Positions 1-13,848 of a DNA stretch of 64,000 nt are shown one piece after another (the stretch's first letter is position 1; every line of letters begins with the position of its first letter). The notes under the pieces were generated by a model. It was not told the origin of the DNA and did no database searches. It saw only the letters and a program-made list of their open reading frames with translations. The position numbers and the translations under genes were made by a program. The stretch comes from Stenopsyche tienmushanensis (taxonomy: Eukaryota; Arthropoda; Insecta; Trichoptera; Stenopsychidae): the NCBI GenBank assembly GCA_008973525.1, contig WACJ01000404.1:1612001-1676000 (forward strand). The letters are read 5' to 3'.

Positions 1-3000
1 GACAAGTATGCGTCTGTATAAAGTGTTCTTCTATTACTATTGGAAACTTTATATATATGTATAAATATACATAATATTTCCATATGAATAGCTTGACTAG
101 CGATCTCTGTGATTTGACACATTACCTATTGTTAAATAGACATGTCTTATTTAAATGTACTCATATTTAATTTATTGAACGTAAATAGAAAAATATTTTC
201 TCTTATTAATAATATAATTTATATTATTGGTTATCAAATAAATACATTCAATTCCGTTTTTATATGGTAGATGTACTCGTGAAAAAATGATGCATGAATT
301 ACGAATAATGTTATCAAAGCCAATTAAAGCAGAGTCTGTGTGGTTAAAGTAATTCGTTTTTATTCCAAATAAAAATCATGTAAAACGGAATTGGGTGTAT
401 ATCGAATTATCGTTGTTTTATATTAGCAAAAATATTTAGATCTATTAATTAGCTTTACTCTTGCTATTGAAGGTACACAATTTTTCAAAATTCTCTCTTC
501 ATATCACCGAATTATTGACTCATTATCATAAAAAATGTTTGACCTAAGAATTCTTTGTATTAAGCATTCCTCTTTTGATATGATAAATATAAATGTAAAA
601 TATTTTGTATGCCCAAGGCATTTAGTACTTTTTTCATATTGGACCATATTGTCCCATCGATAAATTTAATGAATATGAATCTCCTTGAGATGAAGTAAAT
701 CTATAAAAATAATCTATTTTTGGAAGTGAAATCTTAGTGTCGAGTGGGGTTTTTCAATTTTGAACACATCTATATAATGTAGTTCTTTCAATCGCATGAC
801 CTGTAATCGTGTAGTACTTTCCCGATATGGAACGACGACATTGTTTTATTATGATATTTTTGATTGCGCGTCTTCTTACGATGAAAGCGTTTTATTTAGC
901 GGATTAACACTAAAATGTGATAAATCCTTTGACAGCTAAAATCGAATTTTGCCAAAAATAAATACGTTTTTTGCTTATAAAATAATTTATCAAAAAGTAT
1001 GGATTCCAAAACAATTTTGTCACCTGATATTTGCATTCAATCATTATTGCAATTTGTTGATTTGACGAAATCTTACCAAAAATCAATCTTGTTACGGTCA
1101 TTTTTGGCAGCTATCTTATATTATTTATAGAGCGTCTATACTCTCTGGGTTTTATTTCTTGTTTGACACTTCTTACGTTTAAAATTTATACACAAATCAG
1201 TATTATAAGTTTCGCGTGAAATGCTAAATTCATTATATTATAATTTTTTCTTATACCTAGGATGGTTAGTTTTTTGATATTGCATTAATACGTTTCCAAA
1301 GATTTTCACGTATTAAAATATCTCTCCATACGCTTAATTTTTTTTATCTTTACCAACCAAGGTCCACATTAGTGTCTTTCTTTTTATTACCATACTGCTT
1401 TAAAAATTGAAATTATTTCGGTTAAGTTACTGTTGTTGATAAGAGAGTATAATTGTTCGCTTGCTCTGCGTTGTCTTTCTTTTATGCGTATAAATATGAA
1501 ACAAATTAGTAAAACCTGTAATTTAGTGAAATTTTACAATTCATCAATTTCATAGGAATATCGTAAATCATTTTTGATAATGAATAAAAAAATTGTTAAT
1601 TGATTTGGCAAATTTATTTTAAATACTTGTATTTGTACAAGAAACAGTCATATTATTTTATTGCATCTTTTTATTATTGATGATGCAAAAATGCATGTTT
1701 TTAATAATGGACCATAGTGTACTTAAAATATTTCTTCAGTCATTCATGCTATTGGAAAATTAGAATTTTCATAATTTGATAATCTATCTGTTAATGTATT
1801 AAGTGTTTAAAATTTATCTTATTAAGGAGATACATAATAGCCCATTTTATTTCCACATATATTTGTGCAGAGCAAATTGAAATTTTTGGAAAAATCGAGA
1901 TAAGACAATTTACTGTTCAAATGTTTTTAATTGACTGACATGATGATGCATTATCAATTATTCAAAAAAATACATTCAATGAGTTACTCGATAGCTTTGT
2001 GATGCATGATTGATATGACTGTAACATTTTAAATTTAGCTTTCCATATTATTAAAAGTCGCATCCATATACATTTTCGTCTTACTTTGACATTGTTATTA
2101 ATGTATTTATTATTACTCTTATTCATAAGTAGATAATTTATTAGCACAAGTGTTTATTGGATTTGTATTTATTGATTGAAAAAAAAAATTGCCAGAATAA
2201 AATATTTCACTCCAGTGTTAAACATTGTTTTTCTTTACAATCATATATATTTTTTGAATTTTTGCTTGATTATTTGATCACTGCAAAAGAAAACATTCTG
2301 TGAATTCGTTATATTAAATGGTTATAGAAATTTTAAGCAAGAGATCTATGAATTATTATTAACCTTGATACATCTTGAAAAATTTAATTAACTCCTCGCT
2401 ATCTATGCACTTGTTCTATCCGTTGGGCTATAGGACTGTATGTATAGGATCAACATGGCCTTCGTCATAATTTATCATACGCAACTACATTTATACATTA
2501 TTTTTAATAGATCTCCGCTTGCACGGTAATGAAATAATAATGTATTTTTATAAAGTAACACATAATTTTTATAATCTCGTCTATGAGATTATTATCCATA
2601 ATATTGTTTTCATAATGAAATGTTTGTAAAAATGTGATCATTAACCGAACCTCCTGTGACGTTGAACCGAAGATTTATTTACAGATGCTATTAACGACAT
2701 AAACATGACATTTAAATTTCATATTAACGAAGAAGCAGACTCCCCGAAAATATAATCTAGCTCGGCTTTGATAGACCAATTTTTTCCATGTTTACAATTT
2801 CATTGAAAATTTTCTCTATTGATGGCTGCCAAACAAACACTAAACAATGTAGCGTCTTCAAACTTGAAACTTAAACTATATAAAGTAGATATTTTCTACC
2901 ATAGTATTTTTTTAAAAACAACAACCGTCATTTATATGTTAAGTCGGGTACTTTTGGGACTATCTTTGTATACTATTTTAAAATATACATGAAATAGTAT

Positions 3001-4008
3001 TTAATATATAGCATTTATAATAGTAACAATTAACTTTTTTATCAAAATTCAAAGGTCGTCCCGTTCTCGGTTCGTCGCTTTAAGCTCATATTGCTCAATT
3101 TAAATTTCTGGAACCAAAATTGGCATCTGCTTCATTATAAATATCTTTGAGTTTTTTACTGGATTTTGTGGCATTTCAACCCAAATAAAAAAGCAGCATA
3201 TTGTGTTGGATGTGGACTTTGTTAGTTTGGGTTCTGGAATTTTCCATTAGCAATAAAAATATTTGTTGCACAAAAATAATGTTTAACAATAATTCTACAA
3301 AAAAGCTTACAAAAATTATTCCTACACTGTGTCTGGACACAAACATCGGATATTCTAATATTTTTGTTCGTCATTGTATAGTAATAATGGTGGTTTCATC
3401 AAAGTGTTGGTATAATAGGTTAGTTTTATAGACTTTCATTATAAAGCTGTGGCTTAAAATGTATGTACCAACAAATATGGAAGATTTAAAGTATACATTT
3501 TTCCAATCCAGGTTAAGTCTAATTTCTTGGTTCTGAAAAAGTCAATTAATCAAAGTGAGTATGTCGCTTGCGAATGACTGAATTGCAACAATAATTAAAA
3601 TATCAATTAAAAATAATGATAAATTCGAAACTCAATCATTAATCCTTCTTAAGATTCTAATCAAATGACTTTATTCTACTTGAATTATATGTGAAATACA
3701 ATGAGAAGCCACTGATAACGGATATGATAACCTAAAGAGCAAAAGGACCAGATTCTATGAAGAAACACAGTCGCAGACAACGTTTAACAAAAAAGGAAAC
3801 CGTTATAATAAGTTGTTTTTAAAATATGGTATTCTCACATTTTTTCCTCGAGTTATAAAGATGCATCGTGAGTCATTTACGGTTGAGAATTCTAGGCATA
3901 TATGCAGAGTTATTTTCTTGTTCCATACTAGTAAACCGTGAGCCGTACTGGCGGAATGACGCTTTGTCCAACTTGTTCAATAAATCTTATATAGTCATTG
4001 TTACAATC
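1..4008. other. AT-rich gene-free region upstream of betaGRP gene 1
   Basis: I find no coding exon here. Open frames are short, not bounded by plausible splice sites, and match no family I know. The stretch presumably holds the promoter and 5' untranslated region of the betaGRP gene that starts at 4009. A TATA-like string (ataaag) lies at about 3856, but I cannot place a transcription start. Confidence 0.6.
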
Positions 4009-7000
4009 ATGCATCGGCTATTTCTGTTATTGGCCTGTTTTACTGGTAGTTTTATGTTGTGCCAAGGACAATACGAAGTTCCACCAGCGAAACTCGAAGC
4101 TCTGTATCCCAAAGGACTAAGAGTGTCCATACCAGGTTAGCTCAAAAATGAATTCATTTCAATCTGCCTAGAATATCAACAAACAATAATACGATACCTT
4201 TTAGACAAATCTATTCATCCTGTTTGAACTCGAACCAACGATTATGGGAGAATTGCTTTGTCCACTATGTAGGATTGTATGAATAGGATAAAGACGGTAT
4301 TTGCCATCATTATTTACTTTTATATGCTAATACATATATGGTCACATCTAAAGAATTTTTAGGCATCCAATGCCATCGATATTTTTATCCAATCAATCGT
4401 GGATAATTATTAAGTGCACTGGAAGATAAAATTTCTATAATTTTCGATAAATTGTTCATCGTCAGGGAAATTTTTAAATACAGTAAAAAAATATGTTATT
4501 TTTCATTTTAAATATTATCATTTTTGCTGTTGTTGTTTTTTTTGACAATCGAACTTATTTTACATTTCCCTAGTTGTTTGATAGGAATCTGACCTTATTA
4601 ACCCCCAAAGGAGTATTATCCCAGGGTCTGGGACTCCTCCCCTCCACTTTTCAGAAAGACAAAAATAGAGAGAGAACGTTGCGCAGCTCGGGAGACAGAG
4701 ACGAAGAGCTTCCCCGCATACATCTTATGATTGTATTGATCGTTAACCCAAATTTATCGACAAATAATGATTTCGATTTCAAGTTTGTTATTTGTTTACA
4801 CAAAGAAATGACCGAATATTATGTGCTATCGACAGTGTTGAACGAGTCTTTGTCCGATTATCATTTCCTTCTAAAGCAGGAGCAAATGAATCGATTTCTT
4901 GTGTATTGTTTATATAAAAAATGACGTGGTCTTGTATGCTATCAACAGCCCTCATTTACAATTAACTGACAGAAAGTAATCGGTGTAAAGCGATTATGGC
5001 ATCAACGACTTTGTCAATTTTAAATTTGCTCACTCTTCAAAAGGTTTATGACTTCATCCCATCATTATACAACCCATGGCACCTTCCATGTCGAGAAATG
5101 TCTCTGAGATTCCTAACGCCATTTAATTTATTTTAATGCATTGACCATACTAATTAAACTTCTGCACATATTTGTATTTTTTCGTTGCTTCGTTTGCCTT
5201 TCCTAGTAGAATAAAAATAATGCAACATAAAACTACGCGTTTCTTGAACCGTGTCTCGATGCAATTTGACTCTGAAAAGTCTCGAAATTTTGATTACTTT
5301 CCAGTTTCCCCAATATAATATTTGATGAATAATAGCTGATTGTTTTGGGTCGGTCTGATAAAATCTTAATGCTCCGAAGTTTCTTTGATTTTCAAGCACT
5401 TCTTTCTGTAATGCAAAGCAAATTTTAATTAGACTGATGCATTATTTCTTTCTAGCTGCATATATTTGTGTAAAACTTTACAAATTGTTCAGATTTGCGT
5501 CTATTTTCATGATTATTTTAAGAAAATAGTTTTACTTTAACCACGCTTATTTGTTTCTATTCAACTATGTCTCTATATACATATTGCATTATAATTTTAA
5601 TGATTTCCGAATGTTTTTTGTGACTTCTGACTTAAAATGAAACATCATATATTTTCCTTATTTCATAGAATAGCGTATTCTTCTGAATTAAAGCCGAAAA
5701 TTATGGTGGTTTTCCTTAATGCCAAACAAGTAATATATTGCACAAGACCCAATAAATATTATAAATCATTTTCATCAGCTCGATGGGTTACATGTTAGAT
5801 ATATTAATTCAAGTGATGAACTTGTATTAATTTCACAATACAAAACAAGGAAGGAAAAACTATATTATATGCGTCGAATAAAGTAATATAACATATATTT
5901 TAAATTGCTAAAAAGATTTTCAAATGCCTTGAAGCAATCATGTTGAATACACAGAAAATGATTAACCTATTCGAAAACTTGATATATGATTTTTAACTAC
6001 TGGTTTTTGATATTTATTGTTCTCGATTAAAATTTTGATCAACAAATCATTGCGGAAAAACATAATTTTCAATTGCATCATTATTGTAAATTCATCCTCA
6101 TTTATTTCCATATTCGACTTTGAATCCATTTTATCTTGTTTTGATGTTGTGCAATCGAAACTTTTTAATACATGTAAAAATCAAGTAATCAAATGAAATC
6201 GATTAATGTTTCGTCTTGGGATTTAAAGCTTTATGTTAGTTAAAAATATGAGATAAAAACGAATGCAAAAATTTGGTGTATAGATGCGTTCGGACATAGT
6301 TAATGTGTATTGCGAACACGTATCAATAAACGCGTCGCAGATTGAAAGGGTTAATTAATCAATTTGATTAAATGAGCGCTGAATGGCATAAAATTGAGGA
6401 GGTCAATTCAATTAGATTATTTACTCTAAGCCTTGAACTAAAAATATTAAATAATTTTAAATGATTTATGTAGCCAAATATTTGGTAACATTATACTAAT
6501 GGTATCATATAAATTAAAATATGGTCAATGCGTGCAAAATATTTTAAATGCTTAAATCTAATGCCCTTTAATTGCATTTAAAGTATTGATTTCCAACCAT
6601 TTTTTTTTTTCATTTTCCTGTTTATATTATATTTATGTTTCGAATTTGTCAGACGTATCAGAGTTTCTGATAACAAGTACTATAATAATGTTCAATGTCA
6701 AAAACATCAATAGCCCCATAATGGGTTCCTCCATTAAAGCCTACCACCCCCTGAAGGCTATTTACCTTTAATAGTGACCGGTTGAGAATTTCTAATTCAT
6801 AGAATTGCGCAAGATATTGACAGGCTGTCGATACAACTAATGCATTCATTTGTATATCAAAGTACACGTCTTTAATTTTTTTTTAAATATATCTTCCAAA
6901 GTCATAAACAGACAATGACCAAAAGAAACCAAATTGATGAACGTTCCAGTTTAACTCCTGAATTTCTGAGTTGAAGAATTATATCATTATATACTTTACC

Positions 7001-10000
7001 ACCTTTGTTAAGAACTGGCGAACGTGGCATCCAAATGTCGATTAAACCAGTGCGCCACGTAGGTCACCGGTGACCTACGATTTTTTTTTACAAACAGTTA
7101 TATAACAACAATTATAAATCTTAATTTATGAAGACTATATATGCATACATAATATACACTATAATTCGTATGACGGCGCAGGTATGTATTTTCTCAAAAT
7201 GTACTATGGCGTTAAACGTGTTAAGGATGAATCTTAAAATGATGTGACCTTTATTACTCTTGAGTTTTGATATCTTATCCTTATCAATAATTAATATTTT
7301 TTAACTCACGCCTATATAAAAATAATAAGAGTTATATGTTCATCGTGTGTGCGATTATAAACAGCAATGATCGTCAAGAATTGACCTTAGCTTGATATAC
7401 TTGTTTATATTACACAAATGCTTGTTAGAGTCAATTGGTTACGTTTCAGGAAAATTATTACGAATTATTACGAACGAGCAGGAAGCGACGTTGATATTCA
7501 AATTCAAAAATAGAAATGCAATCCCTATTTTATAATTTAGCAATTGCACGAATTGCACCCAATTGCCTTCCATTCAAAAGATTACACATGTACAATCTTC
7601 TTATCATATTTTCTTCTAAACGTAAATTTATTTTTAAAGTTCAAGTCAGCATAAATCAAAGACTATGCAATATTCATAACTGCTATAAATTTATTTTCTT
7701 AAATGATAAATATTTTGCAATTATGGATATATCAGCTTGCCTTCTTGATTGTCCAGGATCGCGAAGGCTTTGAAAATCATATTTCAATGTCAAGTTTGAC
7801 GACCCCAAAAGATTTTATTCATTATATGCGTGCATAAAAACCTGTTTTTATGAAGCTGACCCTTGGCAATCTAAAAATAATTTACAAGATATTTATGTTT
7901 GCTGCAGAATTGCGATACAAAAACAATAACAACAACAACGAAACAAATGGCCGAATGTCTCCCGTCCCGTTATCAAATATTTGCTTCAATTAATGCACCT
8001 TGCTCTTAATTTACGCAGTGTATATATTCTGTACAAAATCACAATAATATATATATAATATATATATTTATATGCTCGTGCATTCATACAGCGTATTTTT
8101 TAATAGATATACTTTTAGATAGTATGTTGTTTCCTCCTTCACAACGAATGGCTTAAAATCGTTTCCTTTATAATTAAAAATATTTTAAATTTGCCAAAAA
8201 AATCCATCATATTGCATAGCTTTTGGAGTTGATGTATTCATTTTGCAAAATCACCCAAATCAAAGACGAATTCGATTTATGCAAAAACAAATTATCAATT
8301 CGCTTGACTTGATAACTTATAAACAATTACAACATGATAATGATTACTGATCAAAACATATTAATTTATTGGCTTCAATTTCGAAACGTATCGATCTCAT
8401 GCTTAATTATTCTTGTGTGCGTATAATTGTTATTTGATAAGTTTGTTTACACTTGACCTTTATATTTGACGCTGCGAAATGTTTTTAATTTTAAGATGAG
8501 GAAGGCATTAGACTGTTTGCATTCCATGGCAAACTTAACGAAGAAATGAACGGCCTGGAAGGCGGATCTTGGTCGAGGGACATCAACAAGGCCAAAAACG
8601 GAAGATGGACGTTCATTGACAGATCTTCGAGATTGAAAATCGGCGATAAAATATATTTTTGGACGTATGTCGATTATAATGATGGCGAAAGAACTTTGGG
8701 TTATAGACAAGAAGATGGCGAATGGACAGTCAAAGGTTTGTCATGCAGTGGATTGGTTCTAAGTTTTTTGTGGTATCAACAAATTTAGAATGTCGGAAAT
8801 ATTGATCGTTTCGACCTAGGTTTAGCTTAATTTAAGATTTCAATTTAATTTCATGATTATTTCGCTATTCACTCATAGATCCTCTCCAAATAACATTTGT
8901 ATTAGGATGATTAAGATCATGATTAGAAGATCAAGATCAAAATGATGAGTCATTACTTAAATATATATGAAATACATTGGGAAACCATTAGATGAAAAAT
9001 TCTTCCCCTAGAAAAGTCTCCTATGAGGATCGTTTACATCTGATAATGCATAAGATACTTTATGAAAAAGTATCTTATACATTGTGTGTTATTTTAAATT
9101 CCAAGCGTCAACATTTGAGTGATCGAATTTGCATAAAAACCTTGTCCTCAAAAGAATAAGGATATGTATTTGAATCTAGAATTCGATTTAAATTTGCGGA
9201 ACAGTTCTATAATACAAGAATAGCATTATTGATTTTAATGCTTCCAATTAATTTTCTCTACTATTTTAATTTGCAGGCTTTGTTCATGAGGATGGATCTA
9301 CAGCTCCTATACCACCGAGTCGCCTTCCACCAAACCGACCAATCGACTTACCTGGTGGAAATGTACCCACGCCGCCTCCGGTAGAATATCCTCCACCGAA
9401 ACGATGCAATTCTCCTACTGTCGTCTTTGGTTCAAATCCTAAATGTGAAGGAGAATTGATCTTCGATGAAGATTTTACGGGATCAATTAGCTCAAACAAA
9501 AAATGGACCCCAGAAATCATATTTGGAACACAACCGGTAGTGTTATGCATCAGACGTGCTTAAAAATCTATTTGGTAAATTGAAATGTAATCAGATCATT
9601 ACCATAAATGGGAAAAAATACTTTTACTAACCAAGGCTTGTCATACAGTATCTTTTCAGGAATGTTACACAGGATCCATATATTGTCTTCTAATTTATGT
9701 TAGATGCACATACTATTAATCGTTAGTAGAGTCTCAATATTAGTAGGCCGATTCGTGCAGGTCTGTATTATGGACTTTTTACAATTAATTTTGAACTTCC
9801 TTTCGAGGTATACACATGCTTGAGATATTAATATATTCATATGTCCATGCTCTTAAAAATTGAAGCCTAAAAAATTTGATTACATATCATCATCATAGCG
9901 CAACCACAGGATTAGGGCCTCTTCAATACCCATTCACAGGAAGGGATTTCATCCAATTCGTCAATATCATACATTAGCCTCCTCGTTCGCTCGATATTTC

Positions 10001-12825
10001 CCCTTTCGGGTTGACTATAAAACAATGTAGAAAGGAACGGAAGATAATGTTATCATTGCCAAGTGAAGTTCTTCCTTTGTCGTTCTTCCCAGTCGTCTGC
10101 ATGTTGTTCTTCTCAAAATATATGTGTCAGAAATGGGGGTATATATCTTCACGTAACCTATATGCGTAGGCGTAATTAAGATTTAGTTAGGGCAGCCCGT
10201 AGACAACCGTCAAATAAGCATAAAGGTTCGAACCGGAACGAAACCGAAAACCGACAACCGGCAAAACACTCAATTATCCCGGAACGAAAACCGTACCGAA
10301 CCGACACAAACACCAGGAACGTTACCAAAACCGTAATTATAATGAAAAAACAATGGTTCGAAGGCTTGAAAACTGATTACATACAATTTACCTAAAGTGT
10401 TTAACCGAAAAAAATCGGCTGCAACATCATATCTTATAATGTATTATATATTAACATTTTAGGATCATCCTTTCGTAGTTTACATGAACGAAGTTGAAAA
10501 TTTATTTGTTAGAGATGGAAAGCTGTTCATCAAGCCTTCTCTTCTGGAATCACGATACAGTGCAGACTTTGTCCAATCGTCCCTGGACCTGAGCAACAGG
10601 TATTTATTTAATTGCATATCTTTTCGAAGCATATAATCTCATCGAAATCATCATGATTTTGAAAGTCATTATAACAATAAGATGTGATGATGAAATGACT
10701 TGTCAATGAATTTCAGGTACTAGATTAAATCTATTTGGGGATGGACCAAGAATAATTTAAAAAATTCATAAATGTGTATGTCTTCCATATGTGTACTTGT
10801 ATTTGCATGATTTCATACATTTTTTTTTTAAATTTTACTTATATTATGCCGTAAATCGGAGTTTTGAGCGGTTAGATCTAAACTACTAACTTTGTAAGGG
10901 ACTCTTATATTATAAGGCTTCGGATTCAAATCCAGGTTATGGAAAAAAATCATCGCACTAACAAATTTGAATGATCAAAAGTATTAATATTAATGGTCCA
11001 AATATATTCTTATTTCCTAAATCTGAAAAAGTGAATTCTGAAATTAACTTCTTTAATTGAAATTTAAAAAAAACATGACTGCGTGACCTGTATACTTTAA
11101 CTATCTTTTCAATAATAGGCATATCAGCATACACAAAGTATCGAGAATAATCATTGAATGAAAAAAATAAACTATTAATGACTTAACCATTAAAAAAATC
11201 TCAATGATGTATAATAATTCTATATGTTTTGTTGTGTAAGAAATGAATATAGATGCACTGGCGAAATTGGCACCAGGGAATGCAGTATTACAGCAAATGG
11301 CTACAATATACTGCCTCCGGTTATAAGCGCCAAAATACAAACTAAAAATGAATTTAGCTTCAAATATGGAAGAATAGAAGTAATGGCAAAACTTCCATCA
11401 GGAGATTGGATATATCCAGGTATAAATAATTCTTAATAATGTTTCTGCATATGAAAAGCTATATTGATAAGCTTCTTTAATATGTGTTCGCAGAAATTCA
11501 ACTCGAACCGAAGGAATCGAAGTATGGCAAGAATCAATATGCGTCGGGTATTATGAGGATTGCTTTCGCTAGAGGGAATATCGGTTTGTCTAAAAAGTTG
11601 GAAGGCGGTGTCATAATGGGAGATAGGGATCCATTTAGACATTATGGCTTAAAAAATAAAATAGGTTTGGAGAGCTGGAATAAACGTTTCCACAATTATA
11701 CTCTTTTATGGAAACCAGGTAAGAAGCGATTTAATTCGCAAATATTAATTTTTAAAAAAAATAGCTTTTAACATCATCAAAATTTCATTTTACACGCAGA
11801 AAAAATTATCAAACGTACGTAATGTGCATGTGATCAAATAAACTTAAGAAATACATAATATGCTAGTCAAATTGGCGAAAAATGTTTGATTAAAAAGTAC
11901 TTATACCAATAATTAGAATTAACAAGTCACCAAGTAAAAGTAAAACGCTTATTTGGGTCATGATTTGAGCGGAACTGAAACCTACTTTCAGCTTATGTTT
12001 TGAAGCGTAAAAATGACATATTATGTGGAAGGCGTTAAAAAATTAGCTTGTATCTTGTTTATGTAAAATATTTGCTTGCCAATCTTGCATTTCTAATAAA
12101 ACTCAGAACCATCCAACATTTTCATCAGAATATAAATAAATTGACATACATATATTTCGAATATCAGTTAATATTGTCTAAAATATTTGAAATATTGTTT
12201 TGAATGAGTATCATTTGGTCAGGCGGATGTTGAATATAAGAATAATTTAATTATACATTAATGAATTTTATGTTACAGATAGCATTACGGTGTTAGTAGA
12301 TGGCGAGGAATATGGTAAAATCTTACCTTCTCAATCAGGATTCCAAAATGCAGGTCAACATCAACAACCAGCTGCTGAACTATGGACACATGGAACAGTT
12401 CTAGCACCTTTTGACGAATTAGTAAGTTAATTTTGAACTAAACCTATTTTGACTTAACTTGTTTTTGCTATTTTATTGTAAATTAAAATTATTCGAAATG
12501 TAAATTAAGTTTTAGATACATAAGAGTGAAATTATTTTATTTAAAAAACGACACTCAAATTGAGATCTAATTTTTTTTTTGTCAACTTTCCATGTGTATG
12601 TATTATGATCTTACTAATGTATTTTTTGATCTATAGTTCTATATTTCGATTGGTGTTGGCGTTGGTGGAATAAATGAGTTTACTGATGTCTCAAATAAAC
12701 CTTGGGGTGACAGAGCTCCCAAAGGAATGCTCAATTTTTGGGAAGCTCGCGATTCATGGTTCCCAACTTGGTATAGTGAATCCTGCGCTTTGCAAATAGA
12801 ATCTATAAAAGTCTATGCCATATGA
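4009..12825 (+). CDS. betaGRP gene 1: secreted beta-1,3-glucan recognition protein (CBM39 + GH16-like)
   Basis: Eight exons: 4009-4135, 8496-8735, 9277-9536, 10463-10599, 11253-11419, 11494-11718, 12279-12421, 12637-12825. All junctions are GT-AG, phases match, and the sum is 1488 nt (495 residues). Residues 1-20 ([11 protein letters not shown]...) are a signal peptide. CBM39 spans about 21-122 and is very like lepidopteran betaGRPs ([40 protein letters not shown]). A Pro-rich linker follows at about 129-166, then a GH16-like domain to the end ([43 protein letters not shown]). Active GH16 enzymes carry an E-x-D-x-x-E motif; the matching stretch here reads EIQLEP, so it should bind rather than cut glucan. 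Known family role: a hemolymph fungal sensor that starts the prophenoloxidase/Toll protease cascade. It converges tail to tail with gene A. Intron 1 is 4.4 kb. The start is chosen because it begins the signal peptide. Confidence 0.93.
4574..4924. repeat. Interspersed repeat in intron 1, related copy at 42425-42620
   Basis: This intronic stretch can be read as a 116-codon open frame, but part of it (agaaatgaccgaatatt, then tgtgctatcgac) recurs at about 42580-42615 in intron 4 of gene B, with similar 'agagacggagagag' text beside it. I read it as a dispersed repeat, not a gene. The family is unknown to me. Confidence 0.5.
10127..10680. repeat. Source copy of a segment duplicated to 28640-29160
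   Basis: From 'atgggggtatatatcttca' through exon 4 of gene 1 and into the next intron, the sequence is repeated, diverged, at about 28640-29160. The left part is rich in ccggaacgaaaccg-type words typical of a mobile element; the right part is genuine gene 1 sequence. So either an element carried gene sequence along or the segment was copied as a block. Confidence 0.7.
10862..10975 (+). repeat. Degenerate tRNA-like SINE remnant
   Basis: The text 'ggattcaaatcc' resembles a tRNA B box and is followed by 'ggaaaaaaatcatcgca', which also follows related text near 60110-60140. A weaker relative lies at 57676-57750. No intact tRNA fold is present. Probably an old SINE family; the boundaries are approximate. 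Confidence 0.35.
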
Positions 12826-12899
12826 AGAGAATCTCTATATTGAAATATTATACGCTTTATAATCATAGCTAGACAGAAACATGTAAAAATTGAATGCAA

Positions 12900-12905
12900 A
12901 ATAAA
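12900..12905 (+). promoter_or_regulatory. Polyadenylation signal of betaGRP gene 1
   Basis: AATAAA lies 75 nt after the TGA stop of gene 1. It is the first such hexamer downstream on the plus strand. Confidence 0.65.
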
Positions 12906-13786
12906 GTTTATATAAAAACGATTTTTTATCACATTCTATGGGATAAGATGATTCCACAATCATATACTTACTTTACCTTTTTTTTAGTATTGAAAAATAT
13001 TGTATACATATTTTAATATGCATTGTTGCAACGCGCATATGCATGGCTAAGCATTTGTGTATATGCAAATGCGCGCGCAGCTAATTTTCAAAGAACTTAC
13101 TACTCATCCCAAACAATAGTAAATATGCCTTTAAGGCTGACATTGGTGTAGGCGCCGTAGAGCAAATAGGGTTGAATGGAACGAAAAATGACGCCTATTT
13201 TATTATATATTACACAGCACACAGCGCAATTTTTTCGCTAAAAAAATCCGTTAACAAATTGAATAAAAGCAAAGCATGATATTTTTATTATAATATTTTT
13301 TTCCTAGGACCTAAGAAGTTTCATATTTGTTTTTAGAACAATTTTAATAAGTCCTACAGCTAAAAATGTGAGCAATAGCATTGTGTAGAAAGAACCCAAT
13401 GTAAATCTTATAGGTAATTTGATCCCTTTCCTCATTATCCAAAGGCTTTTCTTGAACTTCTCGCTTTCATTATACCATTTACAGCCATATGTCGCCAACA
13501 AAAGCTAATCACTCTGCAATGAAATAAGATATCCATACAAAAATATAAAAAGCTAAACGAATATGAAAGAAACATGTATATCCCAACCTCATATACCGCT
13601 TCGTTTCCGTGTCAATAAAATAGAAACAGTTGGCTATTAGATACTCCACGTATCTAATAGCCATGACGATTCAATGAATTAATTCATTAATAATAATTTA
13701 TCAAATTTAAGTTTTAATGATGATAAATAAATTAATATGGAAATAACAAGACACAGACAAAAAAATATCAGAAGAAATCAAAACAA
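12906..13786. other. Spacer between the convergent genes 1 and A
   Basis: About 0.9 kb of AT-rich DNA between two converging 3' ends. It holds short open frames only, and I see no gene or clear element. Confidence 0.6.
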
Positions 13787-13792
13787 TTTATT
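13787..13792 (-). promoter_or_regulatory. Polyadenylation signal of betaGRP gene A
   Basis: AATAAA on the minus strand (tttatt on plus), about 57 nt past the stop of gene A. The same placement is seen after genes C and D, so it is conserved among the paralogs. Confidence 0.6.
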
Positions 13793-13848
13793 ACGTTAAA
13801 AACAATACAAGCAAATATTTAATAGATGATCATCGATTCTTTAGCTAC

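Noticed and set aside
4574..4924. 116-codon open frame as a gene
   Set aside because: It lies in an intron, has no domain, and part of it recurs in another intron as a repeat.
9284..9550. Antisense Gly-rich 88-codon frame
   Set aside because: It is the complement of the Pro-rich linker exon of gene 1.
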